A DNA stretch of 47,094 bases from an uncultured Chloroflexales bacterium (GTDB taxonomy: Bacteria > Chloroflexota > Chloroflexia > Chloroflexales > Chloroflexaceae), in contig CALANA010000201.1 in NCBI GenBank assembly GCA_937925925.1, positions 1 to 47,094 of the forward strand, written 5' to 3'. Below are positions 17,588 through 25,168 of the stretch, in pieces. The notes beneath the pieces were generated by a model. The model saw only the letters and a program-made list of their open reading frames with translations, was not told the DNA's origin and did not search any database. A program made the translations under genes and the position numbers. Every line of letters begins with the position of its first letter. The stretch's first letter is position 1.

Positions 17588-17643
17588 AGCAATACCCCGG
17601 CTAAAGCCGGGAATCCAGGGCTGCACAACTTTTTAGGATTGCC
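17588..17643. repeat. TIR repeat family A, short copy
   Basis: AGCAATACCCCGGCTAAAG (hairpin CCCGGCTAAAGCCGGG) followed by GCACAACTTTTTAGGATTGCC. It is a decayed or shortened copy of the 10739-10823 type. Confidence 0.55.
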
Positions 17644-17645
17644 TG

Positions 17646-17676
17646 ACTGATGCCAACGCGAAGCGTCGGCATCAGT
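17646..17676. other. 14-bp hairpin with GAA loop
   Basis: ACTGATGCCAACGC, loop GAA, GCGTCGGCATCAGT: a 14-bp stem with one mismatch whose top is GCGAAGC. It lies about 90 bases upstream of the AAA+ gene start and could be the terminator of upstream transcription or a leader structure. Confidence 0.5.
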
Positions 17677-17768
17677 TGCCAGTAGTCGCCCCTGACCAGG
17701 AATTGTGCGACTCTAACGAGACGGGATATCTTGAGCAACAAGTAGTGATACATGAGCGGAGGGCCGCT

Positions 17769-19067
17769 ATGCTTACCCCGGTGAATCTGAGCGATGAAAT
17801 AGAGCAACCAGATCTGTTTTTACCACGTCGTCCGACTACAGTCGAAGAGACGGGCCTCTCACTTTCGTATATTTCCGACCTGGTGTTGCGCTCGCTCTAT
17901 GTTATTGGTGAGTTGACCGGACAAGAGTTGAGTGACCACCTGGCGCTGTGGTATGAAGGGGTTCTCGATCAAGCGATTCGTTATTTGCGTCGTGAGCAAC
18001 TGGTTGAGGTGAAAGGCGCGGGCGGGTTGAGTGAGCGTGCCTATCGCTATCAAGTGACGCAGAAGGGAGTTGAGCGGGCACGTGAACTGGGTGAGCGCAG
18101 TCAGTATCTTGGTCCGGCTCCTGTTCCTCTGGCGACCTATTCGGCTATTATGCAGAAACAGGTGATCCATGGCACAATTGTCGATGAACAACGATTGCGT
18201 GAGGCATTTGCCCATCTGGTGATTAGTACGACGCTGATCCAGGAGCTTGGCCCGGCGATCAACTCTGGACGTTCGATCTTTCTCTATGGTCACGCTGGTA
18301 ATGGGAAAACATCGATTGCCGAAGCGATTGCGCGGCTATTTTCCGATGCTATCTGCATTCCCCATGCGGTGATTGTCGATGGACAGGTAATCAAGGTTTT
18401 TGATGCCATTCATCATACTGAGACACCGCTGCCCGCGTCTGAGGCCACAATGTTTGATCGGCGCTGGGTGTATTCTAAGCGACCGATTGTGGTGACGGGT
18501 GGCGAGTTAAATATGAACTCGCTCGATCTGATCTATAATCCGATTAGCAAGTACTATGAGGCGCCGCTGCAGATGAAGGCCAATGCGGGCCTGTTTTTGA
18601 TTGACGACTTTGGGCGGCAGCAGATGAGTCCCCGGGATCTGCTAAACCGTTGGATCGTGCCGCTCGAGAAGCGTGTTGACTTCTTGACGCTGCATACGGG
18701 AAAGAAAATTGAGGTTCCGTTCGATCAGTTGATTATTTTCTCTACCAATCTTGACCCGAAGGAACTGGTAGACGAGGCTTTTCTACGCCGTATTCGCTAC
18801 AAAATCGAGGTGGGCAATCCAACTCCGCAGCAGTATCGTGAGATTATGCGCCGCGTCTGCGCCGCAAAGGATGTGCCTTATAGTGATGATGGCTTGCGCT
18901 ATTTGTTGACAGAGCAGTACGCCAAACGGAACCTTGAACTGCGCTCTGTCCATCCACGTGACTTGATCGATCAGACGATAGATATGGCGCACTTCTTGAA
19001 CATTAAGCCTACTATGTCACCAGAACTCCTGGAAGCGGCATGCCGATCCTATTTCGTTGAGTTGTAA
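17769..19067 (+). CDS. AAA+ ATPase with N-terminal winged-helix-like domain (paralogue 1)
   Basis: A 432-aa soluble ATPase. The ATG at 17769 has GGAGGG upstream. Residues ~25-115 resemble a winged helix ('[20 protein letters not shown]' to '[17 protein letters not shown]'), followed by a conserved 'YLGPAPVPL' linker. The AAA+ core has Walker A GHAGNGKT at residue 174, Walker [10 protein letters not shown] with Asp279-Asp280, sensor-1-like 'IIFSTNLDP' and arginine-finger-like '[10 protein letters not shown]'. It is clearly paralogous to the product at 26918-28534, sharing for example '[12 protein letters not shown]' and 'RDLIDQ'/'RDIIDQ'. The family is annotated only as ATP-binding protein as far as I know; partner and function are not known to me. 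Confidence 0.85.
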   Translation: MLTPVNLSDEIEQPDLFLPRRPTTVEETGLSLSYISDLVLRSLYVIGELTGQELSDHLALWYEGVLDQAIRYLRREQLVEVKGAGGLSERAYRYQVTQKGVERARELGERSQYLGPAPVPLATYSAIMQKQVIHGTIVDEQRLREAFAHLVISTTLIQELGPAINSGRSIFLYGHAGNGKTSIAEAIARLFSDAICIPHAVIVDGQVIKVFDAIHHTETPLPASEATMFDRRWVYSKRPIVVTGGELNMNSLDLIYNPISKYYEAPLQMKANAGLFLIDDFGRQQMSPRDLLNRWIVPLEKRVDFLTLHTGKKIEVPFDQLIIFSTNLDPKELVDEAFLRRIRYKIEVGNPTPQQYREIMRRVCAAKDVPYSDDGLRYLLTEQYAKRNLELRSVHPRDLIDQTIDMAHFLNIKPTMSPELLEAACRSYFVEL

Positions 19068-19142
19068 GAGCCTATCCGCGAAAAGGGTGCAGATGCGGGG
19101 TTGTGCCGCTGATCTTCTGTCCGCAATGGATAGAAACCCGAT

Positions 19143-19206
19143 TCCTGGCGGCGGCATGGCGGGCGCACTCTACAGCGATGGCATGGCGGGCGTACTCGGT
19201 GAGGCG
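19143..19206. repeat. Doublet of a 26-bp direct repeat
   Basis: GGCATGGCGGGCGCACTC and GGCATGGCGGGCGTACTC are repeated 33 bases apart. They resemble the AGCATGGCAGCCGCACTCC units at 7195-7348. A 78-codon reading frame spans the region but shows no protein character, so I treat 19068-19309 as non-coding. Confidence 0.45.
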
Positions 19207-19309
19207 CCAGGCAATTTCCCGCAGGCGTTCACCCATCTGGCACTCATGAGAGCCGCTTTTAACCTTGATCGTGCCCTGAATAAACGCAGATAGCGAAAGG
19301 AGACAGCCG

Positions 19310-20287
19310 ATGCTGCAACGTTTCTTGCGCCACCTGCGTGCCCCGGATCAATATCCGTCACCGGTTGCCGACGAGCGCCCAACGACGTTGCCACCGTACC
19401 ACCTGCGCGTGAGTATGATTGTTCACAACCCGCGGCTCGAAATTGTCGGTGGTCAGACGCTCAGTGCATATATGCGCTGGCACGACCCGGAGCAACTGGC
19501 GCAACAGTATATCGCTGACCTGGATGCGTGCAGCGGTGGACTGGCTCGGTATGCGATTGTGGAGCGCATTGTGGTCGATGGCTATCCAATCAAGCAGGAT
19601 GGCTTTTGCTACGATGACGCCAACTATCTGCGTTGTTGGCAGCAGGGGCGTGGCTTTCATATGCCTGATGCCGTTGACTATGGGCGGTTGCTGGCCGAGT
19701 TTGATCTGATCAACAAGATCGAACGTCGTCACATAGATGAGGTGTGGCTGTTTGCCTTCCCCTACGCTGGCTACTACGAGAGTACCATGGCTGGCGCTGG
19801 CGCGTTCTGGTGCAACTCGCCGCCAGTGCCCGGTAGCAGTCATTGCCAGCGGCGTTTTGTGCTGATGGGCTTCAACTATGAACGTGATGTGGGCTGTATG
19901 CTCGAAAACTTTGGGCACCGCGTCGAGTCGATCATGAGACACGTGTATCGTCAGCACTCCGGCGAGCGCAACCTGTGGAACCGCTTTACCCGCTTTGAGC
20001 GCGATATGCCCGGCCAGGCCGAATGTGGCAATGTACACTTTGCGCCCAATAGCCTGCGCGACTACGACTGGGGCAACCCGCGTACTGTCCTCAGCCGTGC
20101 CGACACCTGGTACCGCTTTCCCGATCTCGCTGGCCCCCCGCGCCCGATGCGCTGCGACGAGTGGGGCGGCGGTGACACACGGGCGCATCACTGCTGGTGG
20201 CTTAATCATCTGCCGCGTGTGCCCGGCGAAACCGATGGTATCCGAAATAACTGGTGGCACTATATTCTCACGCTGGAAGATGTTTGA
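19310..20287 (+). CDS. Conserved protein of unknown function
   Basis: A 325-aa protein with AAAGGAGACAGCC before the ATG. There is no signal peptide and no membrane segment. Recognisable features are a tryptophan/aromatic-rich middle ('DEVWLFAFPYAGYYESTMAG' followed by 'AFWCNSPP'), a 'GFNYERDVGCMLENFGHRVESIMRHVY' segment, and a C-terminal block ('DEWGGGDTRAHHCWWLNHLP', then 'NNWWHYI'). The conserved His, Asp, Glu and Cys residues would suit a metal-dependent enzyme, but I know no assigned activity. I recall similar proteins in Actinobacteria and Chloroflexota; this is from memory. It stands alone, between the AAA+ gene and the nitronate monooxygenase. Confidence 0.75.
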   Translation: MLQRFLRHLRAPDQYPSPVADERPTTLPPYHLRVSMIVHNPRLEIVGGQTLSAYMRWHDPEQLAQQYIADLDACSGGLARYAIVERIVVDGYPIKQDGFCYDDANYLRCWQQGRGFHMPDAVDYGRLLAEFDLINKIERRHIDEVWLFAFPYAGYYESTMAGAGAFWCNSPPVPGSSHCQRRFVLMGFNYERDVGCMLENFGHRVESIMRHVYRQHSGERNLWNRFTRFERDMPGQAECGNVHFAPNSLRDYDWGNPRTVLSRADTWYRFPDLAGPPRPMRCDEWGGGDTRAHHCWWLNHLPRVPGETDGIRNNWWHYILTLEDV

Positions 20288-20340
20288 AGGAAGCGCCTGG
20301 TTCAGACTATTAGACAAGGTTTCAGAGCAACATACCATTG

Positions 20341-20365
20341 GTAGGAACGACTTCAGTCGTTTCCG
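20341..20365. repeat. AACGACT-tc-AGTCGTT hairpin repeat
   Basis: GGAACGACTTCAGTCGTTTCC is a short palindrome of the ACGACT-N2-AGTCGT type seen again three times at 23822-23990 and, as ACGACTTTAGTCGT and relatives, at 36426-36440 and 38224-38238. Here it lies in the gap before the nitronate monooxygenase and may terminate upstream transcription. Confidence 0.45.
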
Positions 20366-20457
20366 GCGCATGTAATCATCGCAAAGCGTTCCTACGTCGG
20401 TACACAGCGTCAAATAAAGTTGAACCATGTCTTAGCAAGCAATAAGGAGTTGACCTG

Positions 20458-21495
20458 ATGAATGTGCAACAACTGCTAAACCTGGAGCTACCAATTATTC
20501 AAGCGCCAATGGCTGGCGTGCAGGGCAGTGCGCTTGCTGTGGCGGTGTCGCAAGCGGGCGGCCTGGGATCACTCCCGGCTGGCATGCTCAGTCCCGAGGC
20601 GTTGCGCAGCGAACTGGCGACAATTGCGGCCCAGACCAGCAAGCCCTTCAATGTCAACTTCTTTTGTCACACGCCCCCGACGTCCAACGCAGCCCGCGCA
20701 GCGGCGTGGCGAGCGGTGCTTGCGCCTTATTACCCCGAGTTGGGCATTGATGTCACCAGCATTCCCGCCGGGCCAGTGCGCTATCCGTTCAGCGCTGCGG
20801 CGGCAGAGATACTGGAAGACGTCAAGCCGGCGGTCGTTAGCTTTCATTTTGGCTTGCCATCCCCAGAATTGCTGGCCCGCGTGCGGGCGTGCGGCGCGAA
20901 GATCCTGGCCTCGGCGACAATGGTGGCCGAGGCGTGCTGGCTCGAAGCCCAGGGCGTAGACGCGATCATCGCGCAGGGGTTGGAGGCAGGTGGGCATCGC
21001 GGGATGTTCTTAACCGACGATATCAGCACCCAGGTGGGTACACTGGCCCTGGTTCCGCAGATCGTGCGGAGCGTAACGATTCCGGTGATTGCGGCTGGCG
21101 GCATTGCTGATGCCCAGGGGGTAGCCGCAGCCATGGCACTGGGCGCGATCGGCGTGCAGGTTGGCACAGCCTATATGCTCTGCCCCGAAGTCACACTTAG
21201 CCCGGTGCATCGCGCTGCGCTCACCAGTGCCGCAGCCAGCCACACCGCGCTGACGAACCTGTTCAGCGGGCGACCGGCACGCGGCATCGTGAACCGCTTG
21301 ATGTGCGAGCTTGGCCCAATGCATCCGCTGGTGCCAGCGTTTCCGCTGGCCGGGGCAGCGGTAGCACTGTTGCGCACTCACGCCGAAAGCCAGGGTAGCG
21401 GCGATTTCTCCCCGCTGTGGGCCGGCCAGAACACAAGTGGTTGCCAGGAATTGCCCGCAGCCGAGTTGACCAGATTGTTGGCGGGGAATGTGTAG
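20458..21495 (+). CDS. Nitronate monooxygenase (2-nitropropane dioxygenase family)
   Basis: An FMN-dependent TIM-barrel flavoenzyme, 345 aa, oxidising alkyl nitronates such as propionate 3-nitronate. Start ATG with AAGGAG. 'PIIQAPMAGVQG' is the N-terminal FMN-binding segment, 'VVSFHFGLP' the strand bearing the conserved His, 'IIAQGLEAGGHRG' the class I signature, and 'PVIAAGGIADAQGVAAAMALGA' with 'VQVGTAYM' the phosphate-binding loops. Detoxification of propionate 3-nitronate is the known role of the class; the substrate here is inferred. It is a single-gene unit. Confidence 0.92.
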   Translation: MNVQQLLNLELPIIQAPMAGVQGSALAVAVSQAGGLGSLPAGMLSPEALRSELATIAAQTSKPFNVNFFCHTPPTSNAARAAAWRAVLAPYYPELGIDVTSIPAGPVRYPFSAAAAEILEDVKPAVVSFHFGLPSPELLARVRACGAKILASATMVAEACWLEAQGVDAIIAQGLEAGGHRGMFLTDDISTQVGTLALVPQIVRSVTIPVIAAGGIADAQGVAAAMALGAIGVQVGTAYMLCPEVTLSPVHRAALTSAAASHTALTNLFSGRPARGIVNRLMCELGPMHPLVPAFPLAGAAVALLRTHAESQGSGDFSPLWAGQNTSGCQELPAAELTRLLAGNV

Positions 21496-21588
21496 GAGTA
21501 GGTGCGGATTAACCGTTGCATAAATGGCGGATAATGATCGCGGTAGCTGAGCGGATCAGGTGATTCTTTGGAATGAAAGAAACATTAC

Positions 21589-22479
21589 ATGCAAGTTCAA
21601 ATTCGTGGTAAACCTGATAATGTACCACCGCGTATTCTTCAACTGGTTGAACATGAAATCACAGCATCACTACAGGCAGTAGAGACTACACCGGGTCAAT
21701 TTATTGTAAATGATACCCAGTGGTTCAAACTAAATGCGCAAGGAAACCCTACACCGTGCGTAATGAACGCCGCTGAATTTATCTCGCGTAGATTTGAGAA
21801 TCACTTACGTGACATCTATGGCTGGCGAACCCAATTTACGGTTTATGGGCAACGTATAGATGCATACAAAGCATATGATTTATCTGGAAAAACATACTGT
21901 ATTTCACAGGAGAATTACAGGAGGCTTATCATGAAATACTGGGAAAATAATCCACAAGAAGATATAGACAAGGTTATACGTGAAGTAAAAGAGATGTATT
22001 TAGTCAGAAGAAAATATGACATACAGCATTGGGAAAAGAAATACCGTGCTTTTTTTACATCTATTCCAGTAAACCAAACCAGCGACAGAAATTTTAATAC
22101 TGGATTAGAGTTTGAAACAGGAAATATTGCATCTGCTTTTAGATCATTTCTTAAACTAACCACACTTTATGAACAAGGATTTGTTGATCTAGGAATTTTT
22201 ATAACCACAGTTAAAGCAGCGGCACACCGAATCTGGCCTGTTTCAAACCGGAATGCAACCTACGAAGAGCTTACAAACAGGAAATACCGAAATAATATTA
22301 AATTTCCATTAATAGAGTTTGTGTTCGAACCCGATGGGTATTCAGCAAGCGCACCTTACCTACAACGAGATGGTACGACCTATACACCTCACAATACCGG
22401 AAGAAATCTAGAAATCAAAGGTATAGTATATCAAGTCTATATTCGTGGTACTTCGGAGCAAATATTATTACCTATATAA
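21589..22479 (+). CDS. Putative type II restriction endonuclease, BamHI/BglII-like (R1)
   Basis: A 296-aa protein encoded in noticeably AT-rich DNA compared with its neighbours. The block 'GLEFETGNIASAFRSFLKL' (residues 172-190) followed by 'EQGFVDLGIFI' matches the core of BamHI/BglII/BstYI-type nucleases. Glu174 and Glu176 form the E-x-E pattern seen in BamHI. Those enzymes recognise GATC-centred sites, so a GATC-core target is a reasonable guess (inference). The gene is convergent with the methyltransferase at 22485-23531, five bases away, the classic tail-to-tail R-M layout. The Shine-Dalgarno sequence is weak (GAAAGAAAC). Confidence 0.7.
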   Translation: MQVQIRGKPDNVPPRILQLVEHEITASLQAVETTPGQFIVNDTQWFKLNAQGNPTPCVMNAAEFISRRFENHLRDIYGWRTQFTVYGQRIDAYKAYDLSGKTYCISQENYRRLIMKYWENNPQEDIDKVIREVKEMYLVRRKYDIQHWEKKYRAFFTSIPVNQTSDRNFNTGLEFETGNIASAFRSFLKLTTLYEQGFVDLGIFITTVKAAAHRIWPVSNRNATYEELTNRKYRNNIKFPLIEFVFEPDGYSASAPYLQRDGTTYTPHNTGRNLEIKGIVYQVYIRGTSEQILLPI

Positions 22480-22484
22480 TTCCG

Positions 22485-23531
22485 TTACTTCTTTCCAACC
22501 ATTAGATCGTTTCTAAACAGGCTTAACTGCTGAGACATATCAGGCTTTCGTTTACCATTGCCACGTGCAGACTCCCATTCTACATCAACACCACGCTGGT
22601 AATCCGTCAGACGACGTACTGCACCACTGGTATCTCCCAATTCTATTCCTAACCAGGAACGACCTAGTTTTTCGGCAGCATAGTACGTTGTGCCTGAACC
22701 ACCAAATGGATCAAGAACAAGATCACCAGCATTGGTAGCCAGCAAAATAAGACGCTCCAACATAATTGGTGCCAACTCATTTGCCGTTCTTGTTTTATAC
22801 TTACCATGGCGTACTGGCGGAATATCATCCATCATATCTTCCAATGTTATCCATGCTCCACTATGTTCATGCTCACAAACTTCATCTACTTTCCATATTT
22901 CGCTTGAATCGTCAAACACATCCATAAGATTTAACCCCTTTTCATTTAGCTTATTTCTGTGCCCACCGTAGTCGCGAATTTCCTTACCACAGTGCCGACA
23001 GACAGGAATAGGAGTATAGACCTTATTAAAAGTAGCAGGTTCACCTTTAGTATAGTACAACAGTCCATAATGTGCTGGAGATAATTTTTTACCACGTGGA
23101 AAAGTCTTCGGCATTCGGCAAGCAATCCAATGTCGAAATAACATATTATTGACATTCAAGAAAGCACCATATTCAATTAGCCAGGAGGGTAAATTGAATA
23201 CAAAAAGCGCACCACCTGGTTTTAAAACACGAATACATTCTAAAAGCCAACTCTTTGACCACTCAAGATATTCTTCTCTTTTCAGTTTATCAGAAACATC
23301 TTTGCCGTAATCCTTACCAAGATTAAAAGGTGGGTCGGCAAAAATCATATCAACGACGTTATTGGAAAGTACACCAAAAAGATCAAGACAATCCCCTTGA
23401 AATAGCTGTCCCATGTCAGTTTGGAAAACTGACACAAGCCGATTTATACGATCACCCTGGAATTGGACTGATTGGTGCAACATGATGGGTTTTTCTCCTC
23501 GCTTTTCAAATAGTTTCCCTGATCTTAACAT
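22485..23531 (-). CDS. Site-specific DNA methyltransferase, beta class (M1)
   Basis: A 348-aa adenine-N6 or cytosine-N4 methyltransferase that should protect the host from R1. Motif IV 'FADPPFNLG' (Asp66) comes first and the AdoMet-binding motif I 'LDPFGGSGTT' (about residues 273-282) near the end, the order of beta-class enzymes. DPPF favours N6-adenine. The middle carries a small Cys/His cluster ('VCRHCGKEIRDYGGH', 'VCEHEHSG') and 'SSEIWKVDEV', part of the target-recognition region. The ATG at 23531 overlaps the end of the HTH gene upstream, implying coupling. A second ATG at 23483 has a better GAGGAG and is an alternative start. It lies in the same AT-rich island as R1. Confidence 0.88.
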   Translation of the reverse strand: MLRSGKLFEKRGEKPIMLHQSVQFQGDRINRLVSVFQTDMGQLFQGDCLDLFGVLSNNVVDMIFADPPFNLGKDYGKDVSDKLKREEYLEWSKSWLLECIRVLKPGGALFVFNLPSWLIEYGAFLNVNNMLFRHWIACRMPKTFPRGKKLSPAHYGLLYYTKGEPATFNKVYTPIPVCRHCGKEIRDYGGHRNKLNEKGLNLMDVFDDSSEIWKVDEVCEHEHSGAWITLEDMMDDIPPVRHGKYKTRTANELAPIMLERLILLATNAGDLVLDPFGGSGTTYYAAEKLGRSWLGIELGDTSGAVRRLTDYQRGVDVEWESARGNGKRKPDMSQQLSLFRNDLMVGKK

Positions 23532-23773
23532 CTCTCTTGTCCATTGTCAATAGAGTTCCCGGCATCGCTTGAACGCGGAGCGTATGGTTTACCAGGTGGA
23601 TGAGCAAGATAGCACTCCAGATCTGAAACCGGTATATAAAGGTAACGACCCAACTTGATGGCTCGCAGCTGTCCGTTGGCAACTAACTGATGAACACGCT
23701 GCCGCGATATCTGAAGCCGTTGCGCTGCCTGTGAAATAGACAAAAGATCTACATTTTCCATGCGCGGTTCCAT
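23525..23773 (-). CDS. Excisionase-like (MerR-type) helix-turn-helix protein
   Basis: About 82 aa. 'LLSISQAAQRLQISRQRVHQLVANG' then 'LRAIKLGRYLYIPVSDLECYL' is the typical helix-turn-helix domain of excisionase-like proteins. The chosen ATG (23773) has AAGGCG six bases upstream; 23761 is also possible. Its last codons overlap the M1 start, so it is the first gene of an M1 operon and a candidate controller of methyltransferase or nuclease expression (inference). Confidence 0.75.
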   Translation of the reverse strand: MEPRMENVDLLSISQAAQRLQISRQRVHQLVANGQLRAIKLGRYLYIPVSDLECYLAHPPGKPYAPRSSDAGNSIDNGQERC

Positions 23774-23821
23774 GATGCGCCTTGTAGCACAAAATGTCAA
23801 CATGCCGGTGTTTCGCTATGA

Positions 23822-23990
23822 GGCACGGGAGAACGACTGAAGTCGTCACGACATCGGTCATCCATGCGCCGACCGTGACGGCGACCAACACGCCACGGGA
23901 GAACGACTAAAGTCGTCACGACATTGATCATCCATGCCGCCGACCGCTAAGGCACGGGAGAACGACTGAAGTCGTCACGACATCGGTCAC
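23822..23990. repeat. Three direct repeats in the divergent R-M control region
   Basis: The unit GGCACGGGAGAACGACTGAA continuing AGTCGTCACGACATCGGTC, mostly followed by ATCCATGC and CGACCG, begins at 23822, 23892 and 23951. Each contains the palindrome ACGACT-N2-AGTCGT. They sit between the HTH-M1 operon (minus) and the XRE-R2 operon (plus), where both promoters must be. Confidence 0.7.
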
Positions 23991-24043
23991 GTCAAACCGT
24001 GACATCTGAAACATGCGCCCTCATGTTTTCGCTTTCCATTGTA

Positions 24044-24052
24044 TGCTACAAT
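24044..24052 (+). promoter_or_regulatory. Extended -10 for the XRE-R2 operon
   Basis: TGCTACAAT is an extended -10 element about 130 bases upstream of the XRE gene. No strong -35 is visible. Confidence 0.35.
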
Positions 24053-24180
24053 AGCGTTGTATTGCAGTTGACTTGCCACGACCAGCGCTACGGTACCTGC
24101 CTGCCGTGTGTCTGGTTTCTGGTAGTGTCGATAAGGATTAGAGTTGGCGTCATACCAACTACCAGGATTGTCTAACAGCC

Positions 24181-24417
24181 ATGCAACAGTTTGGATCAAA
24201 ATTACGTGCGCTACGTAAGCACCACCAGATGACCTTGATCGGATTAGCCGACGCGCTGGGCTATGCATCCTATAGCTATCTCAGCGAAGTTGAAACAGGC
24301 AAAGTGAACCCATCGCTGGAGCTGGCGCTGAAAGTCTCGCGGCTGTTTAATGTCTCGCTCGATCAGTTGCTCAAGGATGAGTTAGCATTGGATGCAGAAG
24401 ATACCCACGTGGCATAA
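24181..24417 (+). CDS. XRE-family regulator, candidate R-M controller (C) protein
   Basis: 78 aa, essentially one lambda-repressor-like HTH ('FGSKLRALRKHHQMTLIGLADALGY' ... 'SYLSEVETGKVNPSLELALKVSRLFNVSLDQLL'). Size and position, 66 bases ahead of a nuclease-like gene, fit the C proteins that time nuclease expression in type II R-M systems. The ATG has no Shine-Dalgarno sequence; C genes are sometimes leaderless. Confidence 0.8.
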   Translation: MQQFGSKLRALRKHHQMTLIGLADALGYASYSYLSEVETGKVNPSLELALKVSRLFNVSLDQLLKDELALDAEDTHVA

Positions 24418-24483
24418 GAAGTTTCATGCCCACCCTGTCTCTATGCTGATGCGTGGTCTGGCTGAAACACAAGGCTGATAGTA

Positions 24484-25104
24484 TTGAGCATCGATCTCCA
24501 ATTCCAGGGTAAATATAACTGCGCTGTCTGTCGCACTCGCTGTAACAGCACATCTAAGAGCGCGTATATCTTTCAGGATGATGTCTTACTCTCGGCGGAG
24601 GCCGAGGACTGGCTGACCGGGAGATTGTCCTCATCGCTAGCTGTGCAAGTCAGAAAAACGATTGCCGAGGCGCATGGACTTCCAGATTTAGAGCTCGTCC
24701 AAAATGAAAGAGTTGTTGCACGGATTGAAGTGAAAGCCCAGGGTCGAGCCTTTATGCTTGTCCAGAAATTGCTCCCTCATGCCGACCTGCGCCCATACGA
24801 GACGGTTGCGCTCAACCTGAGCGACCTCGAGCGCTATATTCGTCATTATCGCAAAGAGCAGTTACCTACATTTGTTGTCTGGCGGGTAAAGCGGCCATGC
24901 CTGGGTGAAGGCTATTGGGGTCAACATATTGAGGCGTTGGATCACATTCTTAAATGCTATGGATTGCGGAGAAGATTTCGTAGAAGATCGACAACCAGTG
25001 ATTATGTAGACGGTCAACACAAAGGTGTTACAGTTAACTATCACTTTAGCTTACAAGAATTAGTGCCATTAGAGCAAATAGAAATAGCACTGAGGGCGCT
25101 ATAG
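24484..25104 (+). CDS. Putative PD-(D/E)xK restriction endonuclease (R2)
   Basis: About 206 aa from a TTG start (AAGG 13 bases upstream), or slightly shorter. 'LPDLELVQNERVVARIEVKAQ' holds Pro67-Asp68 and Glu82-Val-Lys84, a well-formed PD-X13-ExK nuclease core. The N-terminus carries 'NCAVCRTRC', a possible partial zinc site. There is no closer family match I can name. It sits after the XRE gene and runs tail-to-tail into the methyltransferase at 25169-26269, again the layout of a type II R-M system. The nuclease call rests on motif plus context. Confidence 0.6.
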   Translation: MSIDLQFQGKYNCAVCRTRCNSTSKSAYIFQDDVLLSAEAEDWLTGRLSSSLAVQVRKTIAEAHGLPDLELVQNERVVARIEVKAQGRAFMLVQKLLPHADLRPYETVALNLSDLERYIRHYRKEQLPTFVVWRVKRPCLGEGYWGQHIEALDHILKCYGLRRRFRRRSTTSDYVDGQHKGVTVNYHFSLQELVPLEQIEIALRAL

Positions 25105-25168
25105 CGATCGTTCGTTGCGGATTATTATGAATCTGAAAAATTGAAAGTTAGTCTGTATCAATCCAAAG

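Noticed and set aside
19057-19293. 78-codon plus-strand frame after AAA+ paralogue 1
   Set aside because: Overlaps the AAA+ stop, made largely of a direct DNA repeat, no recognisable domain or ribosome-binding site.
23822-23990. Possible CRISPR array
   Set aside because: Only three copies, unequal spacing (70 and 59), and the spacers themselves are partly conserved.
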